Shown piece by piece: positions 8,169-15,599 of a stretch of DNA of 53,697 bases. Each line of letters begins with the position of its first letter. Within the stretch, counting starts at the first letter, position 1. Origin of the DNA: JAHJQT01 sp964494655 (lineage in GTDB: Bacteria > Patescibacteriota > Minisyncoccia > Portnoybacterales > UBA2143); assembly GCA_964494655.1 (NCBI GenBank), contig CAZBRM010000002.1, forward strand, positions 1 through 53,697. The letters are read 5' to 3'. The notes beneath the pieces were generated by a model, which ran no database searches, was not told the DNA's origin, and saw nothing but the letters and a program-made list of their open reading frames with translations. The position numbers were made by a program, and so were the translations under genes.

Positions 8169-8193
8169 GCCTTAGAAAGATAGACAGGCACGG
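8169..8193 (-). repeat. Dispersed 25-bp repeat, copy A
   Basis: The unit GCCTTAGAAAGATAGACAGG followed by CACGG occurs in the spacer between holA and the DUF3048 gene. A second copy at 20856-20880 differs by two transitions, and a shortened copy lies at 38203-38218 in the opposite orientation. Flanking bases (GCCACGCC before and inside the start; GGCACGGC at the end) could form a weak stem. The strand given is only a convention. The function is unknown. Confidence 0.7.
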
Positions 8194-8203
8194 CCTACTC
8201 CTA

Positions 8204-9235
8204 TTATTCCCAAGTAATATCTTGATGTGGTTCAACTATTTCTATCCATGTTTGTCCAACAACAAAAGGAATTTCTTGATCAGTATTTTTATCTAAAAAT
8301 TTAAGTTTGCTATATGGATTCTTTTCGCTTTTTTGCCAAATACAGTCAATAACAATTCCATTCTGATAAATTTGACACTCACCCGTTCCTTCAAGATCTA
8401 AATCATTATAATCCGGGTTTTCAATTTGTTCTGAAAAAACTCTCATCACTACAATATTTTTAGCTTTAACTTGTTGATTATTACTCTTATCTATTTCTTT
8501 TGAATTAGTTCTATATCGCAAATATGAATTAATTTCTGAATCATATTGATATGAAACATTATATGGATAAGAATAATTTATTCTTAAGATCTTGTTATGC
8601 GCGTTATTGTTACTTGCTTCCTCAATATGAGAATATCCTTCAAATTCATTTTCTAAACGATAATTATATTTCTGAGCGCTATTTATTAATTCCTCTATTG
8701 AAGTAAAACCATTATGAGGCCAGGGCATTCCATCTTTGCGATAGAAAGCTTTATAAAGATTTATCATCGCATCAATATTATCCATAATTCCATTATTCAA
8801 TTTATCTAAAGCAAAGTGAGATCCGCCCCAATGGACTAAAATAGCGTCTATTCCTTGGGCTAAGGGTATAAAATCATGGCGCGCGCTACGTAAAGAGCCT
8901 ATCTCTTCTGGAGAATTACAAAGATAGACAGCCATCAGACGAGTAATACTATTCGTAATAACCGGCAGCTCAAAAATTAAATCTGCCTTAGAAAGCCCAG
9001 ACAATGGACGAGTTACTGGATCATTGGCTAAAACAATCGCTAATGGCCTTCTATTATAATTATCGCAAGATAATCCGCTTAAGGGGCTAATATTATTATC
9101 TATTCTATCAATTAAATTAGTTGATTGATTTTCTATATCAATAGTCCTATCTAATTTATTAAAAATAAAAATTAGCCCTAGGGCTAAAATAGAAAAAATT
9201 AAAATTAAAAAAATTTTATTTTTTACATTAAACAT
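8204..9235 (-). CDS. DUF3048 domain-containing putative membrane-anchored protein
   Basis: A 343-aa protein with an N-terminal membrane segment (residues ~8-26, FLILIFSILALGLIFIF), probably a signal anchor. The rest matches the DUF3048 (YerB-like) family: RRPLAIVLANDPVTRPLSGL, then KADLIFELPV, TRLMAVYL, IGSLRSARHDFIPLAQGIDA and VHWGGSHFAL are the conserved blocks. The family is extracytoplasmic and its molecular function is not established. It is downstream of the response-regulator cluster but separated by only ~10 bases from the broken regulator, so it may be the last gene of that transcript. A dispersed repeat follows its stop codon. Confidence 0.85.
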   Translation of the reverse strand: MFNVKNKIFLILIFSILALGLIFIFNKLDRTIDIENQSTNLIDRIDNNISPLSGLSCDNYNRRPLAIVLANDPVTRPLSGLSKADLIFELPVITNSITRLMAVYLCNSPEEIGSLRSARHDFIPLAQGIDAILVHWGGSHFALDKLNNGIMDNIDAMINLYKAFYRKDGMPWPHNGFTSIEELINSAQKYNYRLENEFEGYSHIEEASNNNAHNKILRINYSYPYNVSYQYDSEINSYLRYRTNSKEIDKSNNQQVKAKNIVVMRVFSEQIENPDYNDLDLEGTGECQIYQNGIVIDCIWQKSEKNPYSKLKFLDKNTDQEIPFVVGQTWIEIVEPHQDITWE

Positions 9236-9244
9236 TTCTCTGAA

Positions 9245-9628
9245 TTAAACACTGCTTTTTTTTAAAATCTCTTCAATCTTGTTAACAATTTCATCAGGAG
9301 TAAAATGTGCTTTAATTAAATAATCTTCAGCGCCTAATTTTAATCCTCTTTCAACTTCTTCCTCTTATCCTAAATTACTCAAAATGATAACTGGAATATT
9401 TTTTGTTTCGTTGTCTTTTTTAATTTCTCCAAGTATTTCAAATCCATCCATCCCAGGCAAAACCAAATCTAATAAAATTATCTCATATTTCTTCTCTTTA
9501 ATTTTTTTTAATGCTTCTTTGCCATCAATAGCCACTTCAACGCTAAAACCGCTATTATTTAACTTACGAGACATAAGTTCTCTAAGAAACTTATCATCTT
9601 CAACTATAAGTATTGACTCTTTGTTCAT
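9245..9628 (-). pseudogene. Response regulator receiver protein interrupted by a nonsense codon
   Basis: The receiver domain starts MNKESILIVEDDKFLRELMS, has the phosphoacceptor Asp at about residue 54 (IILLDLVLPGMDG) and reaches ILSNLG at residue 87, where the minus-strand codon at 9365-9367 is TAA. The same frame continues past this stop for 39 codons, encoding the normal end of a receiver, including GAEDYLIKAHFTPDEIV with the conserved Lys, and ends at TAA 9245-9247. The neighbouring regulator has Gln at the aligned site (SNSGQ), so a single CAA-to-TAA transition explains it. Without the tail the domain lacks its last beta strand and helix. It could be a true loss, a strain variant or a sequencing error. 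Confidence 0.85.
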
Positions 9629-9632
9629 ATAA

Positions 9633-9998
9633 TTAATCTAATTGTTTTTTAACTTTATCAACAACTTCGATAGGATCAAAATCTGTCTTAATTAACCAAT
9701 CTACAACTCCTAATTCTTTAGCTCTACTTAATTCTACTGGTTGACCTGAATTAGAAATAATGATTATTGGAATTCCCTTAAGATTGTCATCTTTCTTAAT
9801 TTCTTCCATCACTTCAAATCCTCCCATTTTAGGCATAACAATATCTAGAAGAATCAAGTCAGGCTTTTCCTCTCTTAATTTTTCTAATCCTTCCAAACCA
9901 TCTCTAGCTGCATTAACTTGATAACCTTCCTGAATTAATTTTTTTTGAATAAGTTCAAGCAATATTTCTTCATCTTCTATAATAAGAATTTTTTTCAT
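9633..9998 (-). CDS. Stand-alone response regulator (receiver domain only)
   Basis: A 121-aa CheY-like protein, all receiver domain. The acidic pocket is EDEE at residues 8-11, the phosphorylated Asp is residue 52 (LILLDIVMPKMGG), and the conserved Lys is in WLIKTD near residue 104. No output domain is present, so it probably signals by protein contact or as a phosphorelay intermediate. It lies 15 bases downstream of the histidine kinase gene and 4 bases upstream of a second, broken receiver gene, so the kinase is the likely phosphodonor (inference). Confidence 0.93.
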   Translation of the reverse strand: MKKILIIEDEEILLELIQKKLIQEGYQVNAARDGLEGLEKLREEKPDLILLDIVMPKMGGFEVMEEIKKDDNLKGIPIIIISNSGQPVELSRAKELGVVDWLIKTDFDPIEVVDKVKKQLD

Positions 9999-10013
9999 AA
10001 TTTTTAATAATAT

Positions 10014-11597
10014 TTATTGTTTTATTGGTAAGCTAAATGTAAAAATAGTTCCTTTATTTTTTTCACTTTTAAAATTTATTTTACCGCCATGAGCTTCAAT
10101 TATATTCTTACAAATAAATAATCCAAGTCCTGTTCCTTCTGCGTCTGATTTAACAGCATTATCAGCTCTGAAAAATTTACTGAAGATACGGTCGTGTTGT
10201 AAATTTGAAATACCTATGCCATTATCTTCAATTATAACATATACAAAAATTTTATCAAAATCCAATGAAATTGTCACCTTTCCGCCAGCTTTGTTATATC
10301 TGATTCCATTATCTATTAGATTCTGGATAACAAGCGTTATTTTTTCCTTATCAATTTTAATTTTAGGCAATTGTTTTTTTGGCTTTTTAAATATTAACTT
10401 AACTTTTTTCTCTTTACTTAATCCAATTAAAAGATCATTAGTATCTTCTATGATTTTTTCTAGAGAATATACTTCGCGATTATAGATAAAACGGCCTTCT
10501 TCAATTCTGTTCACATTAAGCAGGTCATTGATTAAAAGAATCATTCTTTCATTACTTTGATAAGCTTTTTTTAAAAATTCAATCTGTTCTGAAGAAACTT
10601 TGCCAACATCCCCATCTAAAACCATATGTAATGACCATTTAATAGCTGACAAAGGTGTTCTTAATTGGTGCGCTGCTATTGCAACAAACTCTGTTTTCAT
10701 TCGGCTTATTTCCTTATCACGCGTAATATCATGCATAATAATTATCGTGCCAACTATTTCCTCACCAGAAGCGATGGGCACAATAAGTACATCAAAAAAT
10801 CTTCTTACTGGCTTTTCCAAAATAAATTCATACCTTTGTCCTGTCCATTCTATTTTTTTACCTATTGCTTCATATAACTTATTAACAGCTGAGAAATCAA
10901 GGATTTCTTCTATTCTCTTGCCAATAACATCGCTTTCTTTTATTTTTAATTTCTTTTCTGCGTCAGGGTTAACTAAAGTAATTCTTTTATCTTTATCAAA
11001 GACAATCAAACCATCAGTTATACTAATCAAAGCGGCTCTTGTTTTGTTCTGTTCTTCTTCAACTTTCTTTCTTGCTTCTTGCGCGTCTTCTAACATGTTA
11101 ATTAATGCTATTTTTGCTTTTTCTAAATCATTTGTTCTTTCCTCTACTTTTTTTTCTAAACTTTCTTGAAATCCTTTAATTTCAGTAATATCTGAAATAG
11201 CTAAAAAACAACCTATTATATTATTCTTATCGTCTTTTCTTATTGAAATAGAAATACTTACTGGAATCCTCTTTTTATTATAAGCGACAAGAATCACTTC
11301 GCGACTCTTAACTATTTTGTTTTTTAAGGTCTGTTTAAAATATTTTTGAATTAATTTCTTATTTTCAAATAAAAATTCTATCCCCTTACCAATAATAATT
11401 TCCTCATCATAACCAGTAAAATCATTAGCAGCTTTATTTGTATCAACAATAATACCACTTGGATTAATGGTATAAATAGGCAAAGGTAAAAATATAGAAA
11501 GCTCTTTAATATATCTTTCTAAATTCTCTAGATCTTCTTTAATTTGTTGCGAAATAAAAGTGTCTTTTTTTTCTTTTATCATACTACTCCCATTCAA
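10014..11597 (-). CDS. PAS-containing sensor histidine kinase
   Basis: A 527-aa soluble-looking kinase with no transmembrane segment. Order of parts: first PAS domain at ~28-145 (FLPLPIYTINPSGIIVDTNK), a coiled coil at ~145-190, a second PAS at ~190-295 (LISITDGLIVFDKDKRITLV), a HisKA domain with the phospho-His at residue 310 (AAHQLRTPLSAIKW), and a HATPase domain with the N box (NLIDNGIRYNKAGG), G1 box (DNGIGI) and G2 box (GTGLGLFICKNI). It should autophosphorylate in response to a ligand or a partner sensed through PAS or the upstream FIST and TIGR02265-like proteins, and pass phosphate to the two receivers downstream. Its start overlaps the preceding gene by 14 bases, indicating translational coupling. 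Confidence 0.95.
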   Translation of the reverse strand: MNGSSMIKEKKDTFISQQIKEDLENLERYIKELSIFLPLPIYTINPSGIIVDTNKAANDFTGYDEEIIIGKGIEFLFENKKLIQKYFKQTLKNKIVKSREVILVAYNKKRIPVSISISIRKDDKNNIIGCFLAISDITEIKGFQESLEKKVEERTNDLEKAKIALINMLEDAQEARKKVEEEQNKTRAALISITDGLIVFDKDKRITLVNPDAEKKLKIKESDVIGKRIEEILDFSAVNKLYEAIGKKIEWTGQRYEFILEKPVRRFFDVLIVPIASGEEIVGTIIIMHDITRDKEISRMKTEFVAIAAHQLRTPLSAIKWSLHMVLDGDVGKVSSEQIEFLKKAYQSNERMILLINDLLNVNRIEEGRFIYNREVYSLEKIIEDTNDLLIGLSKEKKVKLIFKKPKKQLPKIKIDKEKITLVIQNLIDNGIRYNKAGGKVTISLDFDKIFVYVIIEDNGIGISNLQHDRIFSKFFRADNAVKSDAEGTGLGLFICKNIIEAHGGKINFKSEKNKGTIFTFSLPIKQ

Positions 11598-12183
11598 TTA
11601 CGTATTCATGATACAAATCTTTGTCAAAAGCGCATTTTGTTTCCTTTATAGTCATTTTATCTGTTTTAACAACAAGATTAGCTATGGCTTTAAAATATCC
11701 TTTAAAATAAGCGCAAAGAATAGGATGAATTTTAAAATCCATTAAATGAAGAACTAATTTTTTGTTCTTTATATCAATCTCTGGAGCTTCAAGTTTTCCA
11801 ACAGAATAATGCTTTTCCCAATACTTAGAACTTTCTTCAAATGTTTTTTCGATAGAAACAAAATATCTTAAAAGCGTCTTAACAATGAAGGAATGTTTTG
11901 GAGCAGACATACCCATATTAATAATCTCTTTCCCTCCCCAATTAAAAGTTTCTTCAATAAGCAATAAAGATAGAATTCTCCATCCTAATGGATACCAACC
12001 AGTAGATTTTATTTCTTTGCCATAAATATTTTTTTGTCCAAGAGCTTCAAGTTTTTTTCTTAATTCATCTAATCCCTGCTCCCCTTTCTTATCCAAAACA
12101 TACTTAACATCAGTATGGAATACAGCGCCTCTTGTTTTACCTTTTATTTTTAAAATCTCTTCTACTTCATTTTTATCCAACAT
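11584..12183 (-). CDS. TIGR02265-like (V4R/heme-NO-binding-fold-related) putative sensory protein
   Basis: A 199-aa protein without membrane segments. The pattern matches what I recall of the TIGR02265/DUF2378-type family: an N-terminal KGKTRGAVFHTDVKYVLDKK block, a W-Y-P-L motif (STGWYPLGWRI), a central F-x-x-x-x-x-Y-W-x-x-H-Y-S-V-G-K-L-E-A-P-E block, L-x-x-F-x-I-H-P-I-L-C-A-Y near residue 155, and a C-terminal TKCAFDKDLYHEYVIEW resembling the C-x-x-x-x-x-x-x-Y-E-W tail of V4R-type domains. Its place between a PAS protein and the kinase suggests a ligand-sensing input. The family assignment is from memory and tentative. Confidence 0.5.
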   Translation of the reverse strand: MLDKNEVEEILKIKGKTRGAVFHTDVKYVLDKKGEQGLDELRKKLEALGQKNIYGKEIKSTGWYPLGWRILSLLLIEETFNWGGKEIINMGMSAPKHSFIVKTLLRYFVSIEKTFEESSKYWEKHYSVGKLEAPEIDIKNKKLVLHLMDFKIHPILCAYFKGYFKAIANLVVKTDKMTIKETKCAFDKDLYHEYVIEWE

Positions 12184-12197
12184 AATATATTTTTAAG

Positions 12198-12914
12198 CTA
12201 TTTTTTATCTTTTTTTAATTTTTTAATTTCTTTTTTTAGTTCTATCATTTTTATCTCCCTATCTATAGTCAATCTACTAAATCTTTCTAGTTCACTAATT
12301 TTTTTTCTAAGCTCTTTTGTTTTCTGTTCAATTATCTGTTCTGTTTCTTTTTTACGAGTAATATCGCATAAAATGATCATTAATCCAAAGATTTCCTGAT
12401 TTTGCGCAATTACTGGAGCAGTTCTTACTTGAAAAAACTTTTTTGGTTGTTTGCCTAAAATCAATTCGTATTGCTTATTAGCTAATTCCATATGAGCTCC
12501 TAGAACCTGACAAAGTTTGTTTATATTAACAAAATCAGTAAGTTCAATTAAAGAAATTCCCAATAAATTCTTATTTTCAACACCTAAAATAGCCATTGCA
12601 TTAGGATTAATTAAAACTATTTTATGGTCTTGATCAATCATAATCAACCCATCAATTAAGCTGTTAACCACCGCATCAGTTTTTCTTTTTTCCTCAATTA
12701 ATCTTTCTCTAGATCTAGAAAGTTCGAAATCTTTTCTAACCAACATTTTGGCAATTTTATCTATTTCAGACAATTCTTTCTGTAAACGTTCTCGTATTTC
12801 TAAAGATTCTAAATCTCTTTTAATTAATAATTTAACAATATGATCTAATTCCTTTAATTGTTCCTTTAACTTTTTTATTTCTTTTCTTTTTTGACTAGAT
12901 GTAAGAATCTTCAT
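12198..12914 (-). CDS. PAS domain protein flanked by coiled coils
   Basis: A 238-aa cytoplasmic protein. Residues 1-85 are a charged coiled coil containing an internal repeat (KLLIKRDLESLEIRERLQKE and KMLVRKDFELSRSRERLIEE align as two copies about 30 residues apart). Residues ~85-190 form a PAS domain (LIDGLIMIDQDHKIVLINPN, later ILCDITRKKE), and residues 190-238 form a second coiled coil rich in Lys/Glu. No kinase or output domain follows. The PAS is similar in sequence to the second PAS of the downstream kinase (same GLI-D-D-K-I-L-NP pattern and KxFF-R-P core), so it may form mixed dimers with it; that is inference. It sits between the FIST gene and the TIGR02265-like gene. Confidence 0.85.
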   Translation of the reverse strand: MKILTSSQKRKEIKKLKEQLKELDHIVKLLIKRDLESLEIRERLQKELSEIDKIAKMLVRKDFELSRSRERLIEEKRKTDAVVNSLIDGLIMIDQDHKIVLINPNAMAILGVENKNLLGISLIELTDFVNINKLCQVLGAHMELANKQYELILGKQPKKFFQVRTAPVIAQNQEIFGLMIILCDITRKKETEQIIEQKTKELRKKISELERFSRLTIDREIKMIELKKEIKKLKKDKK

Positions 12915-12948
12915 TTTTTATTAAATGATAATTTTAAAAAATTTATTT

Positions 12949-14136
12949 TTACCCTAAAACTAGAATACACATCGTCTCATTATGAAAGACAGAATTGCAA
13001 ATATTAGATTCGATGTTTCCGCCCAAAGGAGCTTGTTCTCCATAAGTATAAAAACCAATTAAAGGCGTTTCTTTTCCAAGAATGTCTTGGATAGCTGTTA
13101 TCTCTTCTCCAACACGAGAACCAAATAATTTATAACGAGCTATACAGTCAAAAACAAAAACAGCCTTAGGTGTGTTCCCTTTAAGACAAGCTAAAGCATT
13201 TTCAGCTGCCTTTTTAGCGGCTTCAATAGCTTTATCTTGATCCCCAATCATTAAACGAATTTCTGAACCTTGAGGAATTTCAGCTGCGCAAGTAATCTCT
13301 CCTTTCTCATTAGCAATAACAACGTCTCTAATTAAAAGCTCTGAAGAGCCTTCAACGCTCATGCCTAATGGATATGTATAAGCTAACCTGGCAATTGGTT
13401 CTTTTGTTAGCTCTTCTGCTTTTTTACCAAAATAATCCTCATAAATCTTTAAAGCTGGTTTATTGTTTAATTCTTTAAGCACTGCTCCTTCTGATTTAGT
13501 AACTTTCATTGGTAAACCAATTGGCTCCCATCCATGTTTAACTCCAATCCCCCAAGAAAATTTTCCAGATAAACCGACTCCAACTACAGCATCATTTAAA
13601 ACTTTATCCTGATAATAGACAAAAGTCTTTTTAAAAACAAAATCATCGCCAGCTGAACCGCCTATAATAGGAAAGTGCTTTCCTAAAACCGACTGCATTC
13701 CTCTAACAATAGCTGCTCCATTGCCAGTTAATCCTTCTAAAATACTTATAAAGAGAGAAATCTTTTGAGGGCTTTTTTTAATAACATCATCTGCTGCCGC
13801 CCTTCCAGCTTGATAACTATCTGCTTTTACATTTTTACCTAATCCAATAGTAAATTTAATCTGATCCGAAGCCATAGCCATAACAGCTACATGTTTATTG
13901 ATTGGGCCTTGTGTAGTAATTTCTCCAGAATCACTACAACCGACAATTAGAGCTCCTTGAGCAGCCATATTTACTCCTTGAAGCATTTTTTCCTGATTTA
14001 AAGATACAGAAGAAAAAACCATGATTAAATCAGGTTTTTGTTTAATTTGATCAATAGCTTGCTCACAAGCATCTTGACCTGCTTTTTTAGAATCAACATT
14101 ATTACTTCTACCAACCCCCACTTTAATTGATTTCAT
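12949..14136 (-). CDS. FIST domain sensory protein (FIST_N and FIST_C)
   Basis: A 395-aa protein with both halves of the FIST module, a sensor predicted to bind small ligands such as amino acids. FIST_N covers about residues 30-220 (DLIMVFSSVSLNQEKMLQGV, ALIVGCSDSGEI, and the glycine-rich IIGGSAGDDFVFKKTFVYY), and FIST_C covers about residues 220-385 (ALKIYEDYFGKKAEELTK, YPLGMS, AVFVFDCIARYKLFG, and GFYTYGEQAPLGG). No signal peptide is visible, so it probably acts in the cytoplasm as the input of the signalling cluster. It is the first gene of the run to the PAS protein, TIGR02265-like protein, kinase and receivers. Confidence 0.93.
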   Translation of the reverse strand: MKSIKVGVGRSNNVDSKKAGQDACEQAIDQIKQKPDLIMVFSSVSLNQEKMLQGVNMAAQGALIVGCSDSGEITTQGPINKHVAVMAMASDQIKFTIGLGKNVKADSYQAGRAAADDVIKKSPQKISLFISILEGLTGNGAAIVRGMQSVLGKHFPIIGGSAGDDFVFKKTFVYYQDKVLNDAVVGVGLSGKFSWGIGVKHGWEPIGLPMKVTKSEGAVLKELNNKPALKIYEDYFGKKAEELTKEPIARLAYTYPLGMSVEGSSELLIRDVVIANEKGEITCAAEIPQGSEIRLMIGDQDKAIEAAKKAAENALACLKGNTPKAVFVFDCIARYKLFGSRVGEEITAIQDILGKETPLIGFYTYGEQAPLGGNIESNICNSVFHNETMCILVLG

Positions 14137-14218
14137 ATTTTTTCTTTTCTAAAATTATTTAAATTTTTCTAAGAAAAAACTAAATAATGTTAAAAACTTT
14201 TAATTAATTTATTATTTA

Positions 14219-15091
14219 TTATATCATAGAGAACCTCTTTACTAAAGTGTTAAAGTCCAAGCTTTTTAAAAACTTATTAACTTTATCTCTATTATAATCC
14301 CCCCATTTTGATTCTTTTAAATTAAAATCAATAGAAATATCTAATTTGATAGTGGCCAAATACTGGCTAAAAAAGGCCTGTTCTTTATACTCTAATAATC
14401 TTGCTTTTAATTTAACATTTAGATTGCTAGATTCTAAATTTTTATAAAGCTTTTCCAAACTTCCAAATTGTTTAAGCAATTCAATTGCTGTTTTCTCGCC
14501 AACACCAGGAACTCCTGGAATATTATCAGAAGGATCTCCTTTTAACCCCTTAAAATCAATTATCTGATCAGGTCTTAATCTATAACGCTTAAAAATTTCT
14601 GACTTATTATAAATAAAAGAATCTTTAATTCCTTTTTTAAAAGTATAAACACTCACATTATTATTAACCAACTGTAAAACATCTAAATCGCCAGTAACAA
14701 TAAAACTGTTGATTTTCAATTTTTTGTTTTGAATTTTTTTAACAATTGTGCCAATAAGATCATCAGCTTCAAATCCTTTTTTTTCATAAATAGGTATATT
14801 AAAAACACTGACCATTTTCTTTATTAAGGGAATTTGATCATATAACTCTTGTGGTGGCTTTATTCTTTTAGCTTTATAATCTTTATACTCTAAATTACGG
14901 AATGTAGGGCCTGGCAAATCAAAAGAAACTACTAGATAATATGGATTTAAGTCTTGAATAACTTTAAAAAGAATACTTGCAAAACCATAAACAGCATTAA
15001 CTAATTTACCTTTTTTTGTTTTCAAAGGTGGCAAAGCATGAAATGCGCGATGAATTAATGCATTGCCATCTATAATTACAAAATTTTTCAT
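14219..15091 (-). CDS. Stand-alone PolA-type 5'-3' exonuclease
   Basis: A 290-aa enzyme equivalent to the N-terminal exonuclease domain of DNA polymerase I, with no polymerase domain. The FEN-like metal-binding residues are visible: MKNFVIIDGNALIHRAFHAL (first Asp), KGFEADDLIGTI (acidic pair), and VTGDLDVLQLV. The helix-hairpin-helix DNA-binding segment is GLKGDPSDNIPGVPGVGEKT. It would remove RNA primers and flaps at Okazaki fragments. Separate exonuclease genes occur in genomes whose polymerase I is split or lost. Its ATG overlaps the tsaE TGA stop (ATGA), showing translational coupling. A polymerase gene is not in this window. Confidence 0.92.
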   Translation of the reverse strand: MKNFVIIDGNALIHRAFHALPPLKTKKGKLVNAVYGFASILFKVIQDLNPYYLVVSFDLPGPTFRNLEYKDYKAKRIKPPQELYDQIPLIKKMVSVFNIPIYEKKGFEADDLIGTIVKKIQNKKLKINSFIVTGDLDVLQLVNNNVSVYTFKKGIKDSFIYNKSEIFKRYRLRPDQIIDFKGLKGDPSDNIPGVPGVGEKTAIELLKQFGSLEKLYKNLESSNLNVKLKARLLEYKEQAFFSQYLATIKLDISIDFNLKESKWGDYNRDKVNKFLKSLDFNTLVKRFSMI

Positions 15092-15516
15092 TTAATTACA
15101 ATTTTTCTTTTATTTTTATCTAAGTATTCAAATTTGAGCCATAAAGCATTTTTAGGCAAGATTTTTTTTACTTTCTCAGCCCACTCGATAACAACAAGAT
15201 TGTGTTTATTATCGATAATTTCTTTAAAATCCAGCTCTAATAAATCTTTATCTTCAATCCGATAACAATCAATATGATACAAAAAATCATATTTTTTCAT
15301 AATTACAAAAGTGGGACTGGTAATTCTTTGTTTAATTCCTAATCCTTTAGCAAATCCCTGAACAAAAGTAGTCTTACCTCCTCCTAAATCTCCTTCTAAG
15401 GCAATAATTACAGCTTTATTTTTTTCTTTTTTTTCTTTGATTATCTCCTCAGCTAAAAATTTTCCTACTTTCTGCGTCTCCCCCGCGCTTTTAGTTATTA
15501 TTTCTATATACTCCAT
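15088..15516 (-). CDS. tsaE: tRNA threonylcarbamoyladenosine biosynthesis ATPase TsaE
   Basis: TsaE is the P-loop ATPase that works with TsaB and TsaD to make t6A37 on ANN-decoding tRNAs. The Walker A motif is LEGDLGGGKTTFVQGFAKGL, followed by the family motif ITSPTFVIMKKY, HIDCYR and VVIEWAEK. The frame is open further upstream, but the ATG at 15516 (MEYIEIITKSAGETQKVGKF) is preferred: it has GGAG 11-14 bases upstream (CTGGAGTATAAAGCGT) and gives a 142-aa protein, normal for TsaE. It overlaps the downstream exonuclease gene by four bases and is divergent from the pilB-like gene. Confidence 0.93.
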   Translation of the reverse strand: MEYIEIITKSAGETQKVGKFLAEEIIKEKKEKNKAVIIALEGDLGGGKTTFVQGFAKGLGIKQRITSPTFVIMKKYDFLYHIDCYRIEDKDLLELDFKEIIDNKHNLVVIEWAEKVKKILPKNALWLKFEYLDKNKRKIVIK

Positions 15517-15541
15517 ACGCTTTATACTCCAGTATACTATA

Positions 15542-15570
15542 TTGACCATAAAACTAAAATAGAATAGAAT
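15542..15570 (+). promoter_or_regulatory. Sigma70-type promoter for the pilB/gspE-like gene
   Basis: TTGACC (15542-15547), a 17-base spacer and TAGAAT (15565-15570) form a near-consensus promoter. A start about 7 bases further leaves a leader of roughly 22 bases before the ATG at 15600. It lies in the divergent spacer with tsaE. Confidence 0.75.
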
Positions 15571-15599
15571 TATGGTAATCAATAACTTGAAGTAATAAA

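Noticed and set aside
9365..9367. Reassignment of TAA as a sense codon.
   Set aside because: Many genes here end normally at TAA (for example rpmH, infC, rplT), so a single in-frame TAA is better explained as a mutation or error.
10600..11169. Long antisense frames inside the kinase, pilB, ileS and other genes.
   Set aside because: They lie opposite strongly conserved genes, encode low-complexity Ser/Phe/Leu-rich products and lack initiation signals.
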